DNA of 64,000 nucleotides from Hordeum vulgare subsp. vulgare (GCF_904849725.1 NC_058524.1:511174263-511238262), one strand, 5' to 3'. Positions 20,355 through 33,638 are shown, counted from the stretch's first letter. The notes: generated by a model from the sequence alone, not told the origin. Translations and numbers: made by a program.

Positions 20355-22957
20355 TGAATTTATTTCTTTTCCTTTCTGTTTTGTTGCGTCCACACTATCG
20401 TAATTCTGTTATGATTGTGTCTTTTGTGTTTCTTTTTGTGTTTGAGCCAAGCAAAACCTTTATGACTAGTCTTGGTAATGGTTGTTTGATCCTGCTGGAA
20501 AAAGACAGAACCTTTTCGCTCACGAGATGATTTTTTCTTTTTATTCAGAAAGAGCTTTTGAGTTTATTATTTTTGCGGCTGGTTGATATGAATTTTTCCC
20601 ACGCCGTCGTAATTTGTCACAATTTTTGAGGTACAAGAAGTATACGAAGTATACAGATTGCTACAGACTGGTCTGTTTTTGACCGATTCTATTTTTGTTG
20701 AGTTGGTTGCTTGTTTTGATGAAACTACGGTTAGTATCGGGGGGTACTAGCCATGGAAAAGTGAGAATACAGTAGCCCAACACCAATATAAATATAAATC
20801 AAGATTGCTACAGTACCTAAAGCGGTGGTAGTTTGTTTTCTTGTGCTAATGATATCATGAGTTTCTGTTTAAGTTTTGTGTTGTGAAGTTTTCAAGTTTT
20901 GGGTGATGTTCTCATGGACAAAGAGATAAGGAGTGGAAAGAGCTCAAGCTTGGGGATGCCCAAGGCATCCCAAGCCAAATTCAAGGACACCAAAAAGCCT
21001 AAGCTTGGGGATGCCCCGGGAAGGCATCCCCTCTTTCGTCTTCAATCCATCGGTAACGTTACTTGGAGCTATATTTTTATTCACCACATGATATGTGTTT
21101 TTCTTGGAGCGTCTTGTATCTTAGGAGTCTTTTATTTTTGTTGTGTCACAATCATCCTTGCTGCACACCTTTAGAGAGATACATGCACTCATCGTGATTT
21201 TGCTGGAATGCTCATAGTGCTTCACTTATATCTTTTGAGCTAGATAATTTTGTTCTATGTGCTTCACTTAGATCTTTTAGAGCACGGCGGTGCGAGACTT
21301 GGTAGTTGGATTATGCTATGAAAGTAGTACCAAAGGTGATAGGTGCCCAAAGAGGATACAAAAAGCTCCAATCTTCATGTGCATTGAGTAGAAAGAGAAG
21401 TCTTGATTCCTCACAATTAGTTTTGAGACGTGGATTTGGTAATATTAAGAGCTATGTTAGTAGGGTTAGGTGAATCTAGAAATACTTGTGTTGAAGTTAG
21501 TGATTCACGTAGCATGCACGTACGGTGAACCGCTATGTTAGGAAGTCGGAGCATAATTGATCTATTGATTGTCATCCTTTGTGTTGCGATGGGCATCGGG
21601 CGATGGTTAACACCTACCAACCCTTCCCCTAGGAGTATGTGTTTAGCACTTTGTTTCGATTAATAATAAAAACTTTCGCAATAAGTATATGAGTTCTTCA
21701 TGACTAATGTGAGTCCATGGTATAGATGCACTTTCACCTTCCACCATTGCTAACCTCTCTAGTACCGCGCAATTTTCGCCGGTACATAAACCCACCATAT
21801 GCCTTCCTCAGAACAACCACCATACCTACCTACTATGGCATTTTCATAGCCATTCCAAGATAAATTGCCATGCAACTCCCACCGTTCTGTCTCATGACTT
21901 GTGTCGTCACTCTCATATTTCCATTGCATGATCGTAAGATAGCTAGCGAGATGTTTCAACGTCATACGCCAAGCTAGATCGTTGCACATTCCGGTACATT
22001 GCCGGAGGCATTTCCTATAGAGTCCTTTCTAAGCTTTGAGCTGTGAGTAAATAAAAGTGTGATGATCATAATTATTAGAGCATTGTCCCATGTGAGGAAA
22101 TAAAAAAAGAGGCCAAAGATCCCAAATAAAAAAAAGAGAAAAAAGAGGCCTAAAAGCCCAAATAAAAAAAGAGAGAAGGAACAATGCTACTATCTTTTTC
22201 CACACTTGTGCTTCATAATAGCACCGTGTTCTTCATGATTGAGAGCCTCTCGTTTTGTCACCACCATATGCTAGTGGGAATCTTCATTATATAACTTGGC
22301 TTGTATATTCCAATGATGGGCTTCCTCAAAATTGCCCTAGGTCTTCGTGAGCAAGCAAGTTGGATGCACACCCACTAGTTTACCTTTTGAGCTTTCACAT
22401 ACTTATAGCTCTAGTGCATCCTTTGTATGGCAATCCCTACTCATTCACATTGATATCTATTAATGGGCATCTCCATAGCCTTTTGATATGCCGAGTCAAC
22501 GTGACCATCTCCTCCTTTTTGTCTCACAACCACCACCACACTCTATTCCACCTATAGTGATATATCCATGGATCACGCTCATGTATTGCGTGATAGTTAT
22601 AAAAAGTTTGAGAAAGTAAGAGTGCGAAAACAATTACTTGGCCAATACCGGGGTTGTGCATGATTTACATTAGTTGTGTGAGGATGATGGAGCATAGCCA
22701 GACTATATGATTTTGTAGGGATAACTTTATTTGGCCTTGTTATTTTCAAAGTTCATGATTACCTTGCTAGTTTGCTTGAAGTATTATTGTTTTCATGTCA
22801 ATAGCAAACTATTGTTTTGAATCTTCCGGATCTGAACATTCATGTCACATGAAAGAAGTTGCAAAGGACAACTATGCTAGGTAGCATACCACATCCAAAA
22901 TTCATTCTTTATCACTTCCCTACTCGAGGACGAGCAGGAGTTAAGCTTGGGGATGCT
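20355..22957 (+). other. S2 3' noncoding interior
   Basis: No gene. It contains the palindromes GTATACGAAGTATAC (about 20640-20654) and ACAGACTGGTCTGT (20663-20676), two GGGATGCC hairpins (20949-20974 and 21007-21031), a purine-rich tract (22090-22180) and the AAGCTTGGGGATGC purine tract just before the LTR. Confidence 0.7.
21007..21031 (+). promoter_or_regulatory. Perfect GGGGATGCC hairpin (S2)
   Basis: A 9-bp stem GGGGATGCC / GGCATCCCC with the 7-nt loop CCGGGAA. Identical in S3 (36575-36599) and S4 (54814-54838). Confidence 0.65.
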
Positions 22958-24461
22958 TGATACGTCTCAAACGTATCTATAATTTTTGATGGTTTCATGC
23001 TATTATCTTGTCAAATTTTGGATGTTTTGTATGCCTTTTTTATATTTTTTGGGACTAACTTATTAACTCAGTGCCAAGTGCCAGTTCCTGTTTTTTCCAT
23101 GTTTTTGACCCCTTTCAGAGGAGGATTTTAAACGGAGTCCAAACGGAACGAAACTGCCAAAAAGATTTTTTCCGAAACAGAAAAATATCGGGAAGCCTAA
23201 GAATCAGGGCAGGGGGCCTGCAGGGACCCCACAAGCCCCCTAGCCGCAGCCAGGGGGGCCCGCGCGCTCCCAGGCTTATGGGCTTTCGCCTATAAATTCC
23301 CCAAAATCCCAGAAAAAATGAGGAGATCATCGAAAGTACTTTTCCGCCACCGCAAGCTTCTGTCTCCGCAAGATCCCATCTCGGGCACATTCTGGTGCCC
23401 TGCTGGAGGGGGGATTCGGACACGGAGGGCTTCTTCAACAACACCATGACCTCTCCGATGATGCGTGAGTAGTTCACCATAGACCTACGGGTCCATAGCT
23501 AGTAGCTAGATGGCTTCGTCTCTCTCTTGGATCTTCAATACAAAGTTCGCCGTGATCTTCATGGAGATCTATCCGATGTAATCTTCTTTTGCGGTGTGTT
23601 CGTCGAGATCCGATGAATTGTGCATTTATAATCAGATTATCTATGAATCTTATTTGAGTTTCTTCTGCTCTCTCTTATGCATGATTTCATATCCTTGTAA
23701 TTCTCTTCGAGTTGTGGTTTTTTGGCTAACTAGATCTATGATTCTTGCAATGGGAGAAGTGCTTGGTTTTGGGTTCATACCGTGCGGTGACCTCACCCAG
23801 TGACAGACGGGGTAGCAAGGCACGCATCGTGTTATTTCCATCAAGGGTAAAAAGATGGGGTTTTCATCATTGGTTTGAGATTATCCCTCTACATCATGTC
23901 ATCTTGCTTAAAGCGTTACTCTGTTTGCCATGAACTCAATACACTAGATGCATGCTGGATAGCGGTCGATGTGTGGAGTAATAGTAGTAGATGCAGAAAG
24001 TATCGGTCTACTTGTCTCGGACGTGATGCCTATATGTATGATCATTGCCTTAGATATCGTCATGAATTTGCGCGGTTCTATCAATTGCTCGACAGTAATT
24101 TGTTCACCCACTGTAATATTTGCTATTTTGAGAGAAGCCTCTAGTGAACACTATGGCCCCCGGGTCTACTCCACACCATATTTTCAGCCTTACTCTTTTA
24201 CTTCGTTGCACTTTCCGCCTTCATATCTCACTTTGCAAACAATCTTGAAGGGACTGACAACCCCTTCATAGCGTTGGGTGCAAGCTCTTTTGTGTTTGTG
24301 CATGTACTCTGGACTTGACGAGATTGTCCTACTGGATTGATACCTTGGTTCTCAAACTGAGGGAAATACTTACTGCTCCTGTGCTGCATCGCCCTTTCCT
24401 CTTCAAGGGAAAAAACCAACGCAAGCTCAAGAGACGACAGAAGATCTTTGTCGCCGTAGCA
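22958..24461 (+). repeat. 3' LTR of S2 (about 1504 bp)
   Basis: Starts TGATACGTCTCAAACG and has TATAAA at 23291-23296. I place the end at GTAGCA (24461) by analogy with the solo LTR at 29153-30679, whose ends are fixed by target duplications. The last 20-25 nt differ from every other copy. Confidence 0.82.
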
Positions 24462-24996
24462 TATCTCAGGACGGAGGATGTTCGAAATTGCTTCAATACT
24501 AGTAGTGGCGAGAGGAGCCTGGCTTCCCCAGTACTGGTGCAGATAGATCCGGATGTATCACCATACTTAGTATCGTTCTGATTACGAGGATCTGAGATAG
24601 ATGAGGTTCCTAGGTTCTGGTTATGTGTTGACGAATGTGATACACTGGACGTGTTAGTATAGGAGTTGATTGATGAATTTATCCTTGTATCCGTGGACCA
24701 GATTGCATGACCAGAAATTTCGGAAGTTCTTAGGTGGGAATTCCATTAGTAACCTAGGTATTCTTTCATCAGATGTATATTGGGAATATACATTTGTTCC
24801 AAGCAATTCTAGCTCATCCTTGATGTTTGCAAGTGGATCTTAGTCAGATGTTGTCGGCATGTTATTTTGAGGAAGCATTCTTACTATTTTAGTTCGAGTG
24901 CAGTTGCTAAGAATTCTGTTCAGATATTTCTATCCATTGACTCAGATTCATCTTGAAATTTCATCTCTCGCCTAATGTTGTTGTCCGTCTTCCAGG
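24462..24996 (+). other. Leader of element G
   Basis: Noncoding 535 bp between the S2 insertion and the gag ATG; no primer site remains. The sequence TTCCAGG before the ATG resembles a splice acceptor, which is not proof of splicing. Confidence 0.6.
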
Positions 24997-26140
24997 ATGG
25001 CTCCACCAACTCGCGAGAACCTGGGTCGTGAGAGTGCAGATCCTCCACCACCCCCTCCTCCTCCGCCATCGCTTCCTCCTGCAGAGGCATGGCAAGCTAT
25101 GATGGCTGCAACCAATGCAAACAATCAGATGTTGCTCCAGTTGTTGCAAGAGAAGAACCAACAAGAGCAGGGTAATTTCAACTATGGTGGACAACAGTTT
25201 GCATCCTTGAATCAATTTCTCGCGAATCAACCGAAGACCTTCACCTCCTTTGACCGACCATTTGATGCGGAGGACTGGATCCATGACATGAACAAACACT
25301 TCGAGTGCAGTAATGTCAGACCAGAGGATTTTGTCAAGTTTGCAACATTCCAGCTAAAGGGGCAGGCAGCCAAATGGTGGCAGCAATTGAAGGATTCCAG
25401 GGGCGACAGAGTGATCAGTTGAGATGAATTTTGTAGGGATTTCAGGGCTCACTATATTCCAGCAAGTTTTGTGGATGAGATGTGTGAGAAGTTCAGGCGC
25501 TTGAAGCAAGGTAGTTTGTCCGTGTATAATTAGAATGGAGAGTTCCAGGAGTTGGCTCGGTATGCGAACCAAGACATTCCAGATTACAAGAGTAAGATCT
25601 ACCAGTTTTGTGGAGGCCTCAGGGAAGACTTATAGCTGGCGCTTGCCTTGCACGATCCTCTCGAGTTCGACCAGTTCTATAACTTGGCTATCAAGTCTGA
25701 GCAAGCTCTGCTCAAGGTGGAAAATTCTAGGAAGCGCCTCAGAGACTCTAGTTCCTCTTCCTCAACTCAGATTATTTTGAAGGAACAGAAATACTAGGTT
25801 TCTCCTCCTCCTCGGCAGCCTCAACAGTTCAAGTAGTCTGGTGCTCGTGGTTCTTCCCACCCACCAAACCCTTCCTTCCAGCACAAGTTTCAGCAGCAAC
25901 AGTGCTGGAATCCTCAACATCAGTTCCGTCTGCTGTCAGAGGTGACTTGTCACAAGTGTGGGAAGAAGGGCCATTACTCCAAGAAGTGTACCAATTAGTG
26001 GCGTCTTCCGCCTCCTCCTCTAGGCAGGCCTCCAAGCAATGCTATGGTTAATCACAATCTCAAGTCAGCAAGGGTGAACATGGTCAATGCAGCTGAAGCA
26101 GATAACTCCTCGTACGTCATCATGGGTAATCTCTGAGTTA
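24997..26140 (+). pseudogene. Element G gag
   Basis: The ATG at 24997 starts MAPPTREN. A proline run, a capsid-like segment (FDAEDWIHDM, later KGQAAKWW) and a CCHC knuckle (CHKCGKKGHYSKKC, about 25948) follow in one frame. At least six in-frame stops interrupt it, the first TGA at 25420-25422 where a tryptophan is expected. Several others are TAG where a glutamine would fit. In an intact element this protein forms the particle and binds genomic RNA. The frame continues into protease. Confidence 0.85.
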
Positions 26141-29100
26141 ATGATATTCCTACAAAGGTTTTGTTTGATTCGGGTGCATCACATTGCTTTATGTCAAATA
26201 CATTTTTCATTAAGCATGATTTCCCTTTTGCAAATTTGGGTAGACCATTGGGTATTGTTTCTCTAGGAGCTCAAATGAGAACCAATTTGGTGGTTCCTGA
26301 TGTCTCTGTCAACTTGGGTAGCTATTCCTTTTTGGCTTCTCCTTATGTTCTTGGCAATTCGGATATTGGTCTAATCCTTGGCATGGATTGGCTCGCAATG
26401 AACAAGGTGTCTATTGATTGTGAAGCAAAAGAAGTCAAGCTGACTCATCCGTCAGAGGAAGTGATTATTTTCACTGCTCGCGATGACACGATCCGTCTCT
26501 TTTCCCTCAATGAGAAGGGTGAAATCTCACCAATTTCTCAGATTTCGGTGGTCTATGAGTATGAAGATGTCTTCCCAGAAGAATTGCCAGGAATGCCTCC
26601 GCACCGGCCAGTGGAGTTCGTAATTGATCTCGAAACGGGAACTGAACTGGTCTGCAAACGTCCATACAAACTTGGTCCCGAAGAGCTGAAAGAGTTGAAC
26701 AGGCAGCTGGATGAGCAAGAACATCTGGGTCTGATCAGACCAAGCTCATCACCATCGGGTTGTGGTGTTTTGTTTGTCAAGAAGAAGGATGGCACAGACT
26801 AACTTTGTGTCGATTTCTGTCCATTGAACAAGAAGACAATCAGAAACAAGTATCCACTTCCCAACATCAATGAATTGTTCGAGCAATTGAAAGGGGCCAA
26901 GATTTTCTCTAAGCTTGATCTCCGGATGGGCTATCATCATATCCGCATTCGCGAAGAATATATTCCAAAGACTGCCTTCAGGACAAGCTTTGGTTCTTAT
27001 GAGTACACTGTGATGTCTTTTGGTCTCGCCAATGCTCCTGCGACCTTCTCTCGTGTGATGAATTGGGTCTCCACCCCTTTCAATAATGAATTTGTCTTGA
27101 TATATCTTGATGACATTCTGGTCTTTTCTGAAACTAAGGAAGAGCATGAAGAACATCTACGGCTTGTCCTTGATAAGATAAGAGAGCATAAGTTCTATGC
27201 AAAGTTTTCCAAGTGTGAATTTTGGTTGAAGGAAGTTGTGTACCTTGGACACATCATCTCTAGCGAGGGCATCAAAGTTGATCCTTCAAAGGTGCAGGAC
27301 ATTGTTGAATGGGAACCTCCTCATAATGTGAAACAGCTTTGAAGCTTTCTCGGGCTTGAAAGCTATTGCAGAAGGTTTGTTGAGAACTTCTCCAAGATTG
27401 CGAAGCCTTTGTCTAACCTTCTTCAGAAGAGTGTGAAGTATGTCTTGTCTCCAGAGTGTCAATTGGCTTTCGGTACACTCAAAGAGAAGCTCACTTCAAC
27501 TCCAGTCTTGACTCCTCCTGATGATTTCAAGCCTTTCCAAGTGTTCTGTGATGCTTCTCTCCAAGGTCTTGGTGCAGTTCTGATGCAAGAGAATAAAGTT
27601 GTAGCTTATATCTCGAGGCAGCTGAAGCCAAGCGAGAAGAACTATCCCACTCATGATCTTGAGTTGGAGGCAGTGGTGCATGCTTTGATGACTTGGAGAC
27701 ATCTCTTGTTGGGCAGATAGGTTGAAGTCTACACCAATCACAAGAGTCTCAAATACATCTTCACTTATCCTAACCTCAACCTATGGCAGACTCGTTGGGT
27801 GGAAATGATCCAAGATTATAATCCGAGCGTCGACTATACTCTGGGCAAAGCAAATGTCATTGCAGATGCTTTGAGCAGAAAGGCTTACTGCAACAGTCTC
27901 ATTCTGAATCCTCTCCAGCCTGATCTTTGTGAATCCCTCAGGAAGCTCAACCTTCAGATAGTACCTCAAGGTTTTCTTGCTAATCTACATATTTCTCCTA
28001 CCTTGGAAGACCAAGTCTGCCAAGCTCACTTCTTGATGCTATGGTGAAGAAAGTGAAGATTGGCTTGGGAAAGAATATTCTGAAATATAAGTGCTTCCAT
28101 GTTGATGACAGAGATACCTTGTTCTTTGAAGACCGCCTTGTCGTTCCGAAAGGAGAACTAAGGAAAGTTATCATGGATGAAGGCCATAATTCCCTCCTCT
28201 CGATACATCCAGGAAGCTCGAAGATGTATCAAGATCTGAAGCAGACCTTCTGGTGGACTCACATGAAGCGTGAAATTGCTCAGTTTGTGAACAAGTGTGA
28301 TGTTTGTCGCAGAGTGAAAGCACATCATCAACGTGCAGCAGGCCTCCTTCATCCTTTGCCCATACCTGAGTGGAAATTCGATCATGTGGAGATGGATTTT
28401 GTCACCGGGTTTCCGGAGTACAAGAAAGGCAATGTTGCTATCTTCATCGTCATCGACAAGTCGAGCAAAGTTGCTCATTTCCTTCTAGTCAAAGAGTCTA
28501 TCTCGGCAGCTCAGCTTGCAGAGTTCTATACGTCAAGGATAGTCTCCTTGCATGGTGTCCCAATGCTAATCTCTTCAGATCGTGGAAGTATTTTCACTTC
28601 CAAGTTTTGGGATTCGTTTCAGCCTGTGATGGGTACTAAGATCCGTTTCAGCACAACTTTCCATCCTCAGACAAGTGGTCAAGTTGAGAGAGTCAATCAG
28701 ATCCTTGAAGATATGCTCAGAGCGCGTGTGATCTCTTTTGGCCTAAAGTGGGAAGATTGCCTCCCATTTGCCGAGTTCTCATACAACAACAGCTTTCAAG
28801 CAAGCTCAGGCAAAGCTCCATTCGAGATTCTATATGGCAGGAAGTGTCGTACCCCGCTTTATTGGTCTTAGACTGGTGAACGTTAGATTCTTGGGAATGA
28901 CATGATTGCGTAAGTAGAAGATATGTGTTGTGTTATTAGGGATAATCTCAAAGGAGGTCAGTCCCGTCAGAAGAGCTACTACAATAACAAGCATCATGAC
29001 ATGACTTTTCAGATCGATGATTTTGTGTATCTCAAAGTGTCTCCCATAAAGGGCACTCAACACTTCAGCATCAAAGGAAAGCTCGCTCCTCGCTTTGTCG

Positions 29101-29152
29101 GTCCGTTCAGAGTTGTTAGCAAGAGAGGTTATCTTGCATATCAATTAGAGCT
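26141..29152 (+). pseudogene. Element G protease, RT, RNase H, integrase
   Basis: Protease: LFDSGASH at about 26162. RT: KLDLRMGYHH (motif A, about 26914) and YLDDIL (motif C, about 27103), both intact. RNase [11 protein letters not shown] (about 27544). Integrase: zinc-binding HHCC region ending CDVCRR, then D in MDFVTG (about 28391), D in SDRGS (about 28577) and E in GQVERV (about 28677), then the GPF motif (about 29100). Stops: TAA 26800-26802, TGA 27340-27342 (arginine expected), TAG 27718-27720, TAG 28869-28871. One frameshift lies near 28040. The frame is interrupted at 29152 by the solo LTR and resumes at 30685. Confidence 0.88.
29148..29152. repeat. Target-site duplication GAGCT (left copy)
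   Basis: Matches 30680-30684 and fixes both ends of the solo LTR. Confidence 0.85.
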
Positions 29153-30679
29153 TGCTATGGCAATAGAATCCTTCTGTCGTCTCTTGAGCTTGCGTTGGTT
29201 TTTCCCTTGAAGAGGAAAGGGCGATGCAGCACAGGAGCAGTAAGTATTTCCCTCAGTTTGAGAACCAAGGTATCAATCCAGTAGGAGAATCTCGTCAAGT
29301 CCAGAGTACCTGCGCAAACACAAAAGAGCTTGCACCCAACGCTATAAAGGGGTTGTCAATCCCTTCAAGATTGATTGCAAAGTGAGGTCTGAAGGCGGAA
29401 AGTGCAACAAAGAAAAAGTGTAAGGCTGAAAATATGATGTGAAGTAGACCCGGGGGCCATAGTGTTCACTAGAGGCTTCTCTCAAAATAGCAAATATTAC
29501 GGTGGGTGAACAAATTACTGTCGAGCAATTGATAGAACCGCGCAAAGTCATGACGATATCTAAGGCAATGATCATACATATAGGCATCACGTCCGAGATA
29601 AGTAGACCGATACTTTCTGCATCTACTTCTATTACTCCACACATCGACCGCTATCCAGCATGCATCTAGTGTATTGAGTTCATGACGAACAGAGTAACGC
29701 CTTAAGCAAGATGAAATGATGTAGAGGGATAATCTCAAACCAATGATGAAAACCCCATCTTTTTACCCTTGATGGCAACAACACGATGCGTGCCTCGCTA
29801 CCCCTTCTGTCACTGGGTGAGGTCACCGAACGGTATGAACCCAAAACCAAGAACTTCTCCCATTACAAGAATCATATATCTAGTTGGCCAAACAAAACCC
29901 ACAACTCGAAGAGAATTACAAGGATATGAAATCATGCATAAGAGAGATCATAAGAAACTCAAATAAGATTCATAGATAATCTGATCATAAATCCACAATT
30001 CATCGGATCTCGACAAACACACCGCAAAAGAAGATTACATCGGATAGATCTCCATGAAGATCATGGAGAACTTTGTATTGAAGATCCAAGAGAGAGAAGA
30101 AGCCATCTAGCTACTAGCTATGGACCCGTAGGTCTATGGTGAACTAGTCACGCATCATCGGAGAGGTCATGGTGTTGAAGAAGAAACCCTCCGTATCCGA
30201 ATCCCCCTCCGGCAGGGCACCAGAACGTGCCCCACATGGGATCTTGCGGAGACAGAAGCTTGCGGCGGCGGAAAAGTACTTTCGATGATCTCCTGGTTTT
30301 TTCTGGGATTTTAGGGAATATATAGGCGAAAGACCTAGGGTAGAGGTGGCCCGGGGAGCCCACAAGCCTGGGAGGCACGGGCCCCCTGGCCACGGCTAGG
30401 GGCTTGTGGGGTCCCTGGTGGCCCCGTGACCTGATTCTCAGGTTCCCCGATCTTCTTGTGTTTCGGAAAAAATGTTTTTGGAAGTTTCGTTCCGTTTGGA
30501 CTCCGTTTAAAATCCTCCTGTGAAAAGGGTCAAAAACATGAAAAAACAAGAACTGGCACTTGGCACTGAGTTAATAAGTTAGTCCCAAAAATGATATAGA
30601 AGGCATACAAAACATCCAAAGTTTGACAGGATAATAGCATGAAACCATCAAAAATTATAGATACGTTGGAGACGTATCA
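29153..30679 (-). mobile_element. Solo LTR of the S family, reverse strand (1527 bp)
   Basis: On the minus strand it starts TGATACGTCTCC (30679) and ends GCCATAGCA (29153). GAGCT flanks it on both sides. There is no internal sequence, the usual product of recombination between two LTRs. A TATATA promoter box lies at about 30324-30319. This copy gives the best definition of the true U5 end of the family. Confidence 0.9.
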
Positions 30680-30684
30680 GAGCT

Positions 30685-30966
30685 TCCATCCAACTTCTCC
30701 AATGTGGATGATGTGTTCCACGTCTCTTAGCTCTGGAGATGCTTCAAGACTCCCGAGCGCACAGTTGATCTCCGGGATATTGATCTCCAGCCCGACCTTT
30801 CCTATCATGAGCATCCCATTGCAGTTCTTGAAGTGACTGAGCGCAAGACCCACAATAAGTCAATCAAGTTCCTCAAAGTGCAACGGTCACATCATTCAGA
30901 CAAAGAGGCCACTTGGGAGCGTGAGGACCACCTCCGTTCCGAATTTCCAGAGTTCTTCCAGTCCTA
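30685..30966 (+). pseudogene. Element G integrase tail and chromodomain
   Basis: The frame continues from the GPF region at 29152 after the solo LTR. Recognisable are the DVFHVS region (with a TAG just after it), DLQPDLSYHEHPIAVLE, and a chromodomain-like C-terminus with IKFLKVQ, then ATWEREDHLR, ending EFFQS. In chromoviruses this domain steers integration to marked chromatin. The stop at 30964-30966 is probably the natural end. Confidence 0.82.
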
Positions 30967-31003
30967 GATCTCGGGACGAGATCTTCTTGTAGTGTAGGAG
31001 AGT

Positions 31004-32018
31004 TGTAACGGCCCAAATTCTTTCCCGTTCCCCCTCTTGTACTTATTTCCATGTTTGGCAACTCTGTTGATGCTATGTGAATGGATGTGAGGCTTATGGT
31101 GTTGGCATTTCATGTGCATCTCATGAACCATGCATATCTTATTTCATTTTTTTTCTTTTGTCTTGATTGTTTGATCTTGTGTTAGACGCCACCTTGGTGA
31201 TTATGTGAGTGAATGTGATCCTGTGTTTCACCTTGTGAAGTGTTGTGTGGTTGTAACAAGAGCAATAAAAAACCCTTATTGCAACATGGCCAAACCCCTC
31301 TCTCTTTCAATAACTTTAGGGCATATTTGTAGTTTCTGTTTTGGTCTATTAAAAAGTTCAAGTTATTTAAAACCCCTTTAAAATATTTGTGGGTGGCAAC
31401 ACACACTCATTTGAAATTATTTTTCCTTCTGTTTTATTTTAAGACAGTGCCACATTCAAATAAGACATGTTATTTTTCTTTACTCTAAAATGCCACACAC
31501 ATTTTTATAAATAGGACGAACATTTTAGAGGCTTATTTTTATTTTGGTTTTATTATTTTTCTATTTTTCCTACCCTGGCCTTTAATTCAAAACTGGTTGC
31601 ATTTATTTAAAAATCAGCCCAGCGTTAAGTATTTGAAAGAGTGAGAGAGGCCCAGGGCCCAGTACCCCTTCGAGCAGCCCACCCCCACGACTGTCTTCCT
31701 CCTCGCGCACGTCACCCGTGTACGATCCCCTCCTCCACCATTGATGCTCCCCAGCCAACATCAGACGGCCATGAGTGTGGGGACGGGGCTATTTAGGAGC
31801 CCTGGCATGACCTAGGGATGTGTGTGTTCCTCCTCCGCCGCCGCCATCATCTTCTCCCTCCTTCTTTCCCCCTCCCCAAGGTAAGATGCAGTAGTATAGT
31901 AGAGTAGATAGGTTCAAAGAGAGAGAGTGCAGAGAGCTTTGCCGTTGTTCCCGCGATCCCTCATCGCCGGTAGATCTTCCGGGGAGATCAAGGTGGCTGG
32001 GAGGATGTCGGAGCCTTC
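31004..32018 (+). repeat. 3' LTR of element G, first part
   Basis: Starts TGTAACGGCCC after a GAGATC...GTAGGAGAG purine-rich run. It is cut at 32018 by S3 and resumes at 40071. It includes a GC-rich region (31640-31880) with CTATTTAGGA as a weak TATA-like box near 31788. No gene. Confidence 0.78.
32014..32018. repeat. Probable target duplication of S3 (CCTTC)
   Basis: Compares with CCTTA at 40071-40075; four of five bases match. Confidence 0.6.
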
Positions 32019-33551
32019 TGATACATCTCAAACGTATCTATAATTTTTTATGGTTTCACGTTGTTATCTTGTCTTCTTTGTATGTTTTATGTACATTTTT
32101 ATTTCTTTTTGGGGACTAACTTATTGATTCAGTTCCAAGTGTCAGTTCCTGTTTTTCCGTGTTTTTGACTCTTTTCAGATCTGATTTTGGAACAGAGTCC
32201 AAACAAAAGAAAAACCCCGAAATGATTTTTTCCCGAACGGAAGAAGTCCAGGGAGACTTTTGGCCAGGCCAGGTGGGCCCCAGGGAGCCCACAAGGGCCC
32301 ACTCCGCCACCAGGGGGAGGCGGCGGTGGGCAAGCTTGTGGCTTCCCTGGCCGCCTCCTGACCTAGGTTTTGCGCCTATATATTCCCAAATATTCCACAA
32401 AAAATCAGGGGAGCCTCGAAAATACTTTTCCGCCACCACAAGCTTCCGTTTCCGCGAGATCTCATCTGGAGACCCTTCCCGGCGCCCTGCCAGAGGCGAC
32501 TTTGGAGGTGGAGGGCTTCTTCATCATCATCATCGCCCCTCCAATGACTCGTGAGTAGTTCACTTCAGACCTACGGGTCCGTAGTTAGTAGCTAGATGGC
32601 TTCTTCTCTCTCTTGGATCTTCAATACAAAGTTCTCCATGATCTTCATGGAGATCTATCCGATGTAATCTTCTTTGTCGGTGTGTTTGTCGAGATCCGAT
32701 GAATTGTGGACTTGTGATCTGATTACCTGTGATATATATTTGAGTCTTTGCTGATTTCTTATATGCATGATTTGATATCCTTGTAAGTCTCTCCGAGTCT
32801 TGGGTTTTGTTTGGCCAACTAGATCTATGATTCTTGCAATGGGAGAAGTGCTTGGTTTTGGGTTCTGCCATGTGGTTACCTTTCCCACTGACAGTAGGGG
32901 CAGCAAGGCACACATCAAGCAGTTGCCATCAAGGGTAAAAAGATGGGGTTTTTATCATTGGTTTGAGATTATCCCTCTACATCATGTCATCTTGCTTAAG
33001 GCGTTACTCTGTTCTCATGGACTTAATACACTAGATGCATGCTGGATAGCGGTCGGTGTGTGGAGTAATAGTACTAGATGTAGAAAGTATCGGTCTACTT
33101 GTTCCGGACGTGATGCCTATAGAAATAATCATTGCATAGATATCGTCACGATTCTGCACAGTTCTATCAATTGCTCGGCAGTAATTTGTTCACCCACCGT
33201 CTACTTGCATTCATGAGAGAAGCCACTAGTAAACACTATGGCCTCCGGGTCTATTCACATCCATCGTTTACAACTCCGCTTTTACTTTGCTTTGTTACTT
33301 TGTTACTTTTAGTTCTCACTTGGCAAACAATCTATAAGGGATTGACAACCCCTTCATAGCGTTGGGTGCAAGCTTTTGTGTTTGTGCAGGTTAGTGAGAT
33401 ACTCTTCCGCCGGATTGATACCTTGGTTCTCAAACTGGGGGAAATACTTACCGTCGCTGTGCTACATCACCCTTTCCGCTTCAAGGGAATACCAACGTGC
33501 CGTAGTAGGAGTATTTCTGGCACAATTGCCACGGGTACACATCAAACATCA
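32019..33551 (+). repeat. 5' LTR of S3
   Basis: Starts TGATACATCTC and ends AAACATCA. TATATATT box at 32377-32384. The last 60 nt contain TATTTCTGGCACAATTGCCA, a mutated echo of the primer-site region. Confidence 0.88.
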
Positions 33552-33561
33552 GAAGTATTTC

Positions 33562-33579
33562 TGGCGCCGTTGTCGGGGA
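33562..33579 (+). promoter_or_regulatory. Primer-binding site of S3, tRNA-Asp type
   Basis: TGGCGCCGTTGTCGGGGA begins 10 nt after the LTR end and fits the 3' end of plant tRNA-Asp with one mismatch, as in Athila elements. Confidence 0.8.
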
Positions 33580-33638
33580 AGAGGATCGCTTGTCGAGGAG
33601 GATCGTGAAGAATATTCTCCCGACAACACGCCTATTTC

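Larger units (their letters stand above)
18659..24461 (+). mobile_element. Athila-type element S2, 5' half deleted
   Basis: It holds the second half of gag, a retropepsin, about 2.7 kb of 3' noncoding interior and a complete 3' LTR. The 5' LTR, primer site and first half of gag are gone; the left edge meets the Copia purine tract at a shared TGGGAGA. The right edge (GTAGCA at 24461) sits in the leader of the chromovirus that follows, with TATCT as the expected target duplication. Confidence 0.85.
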
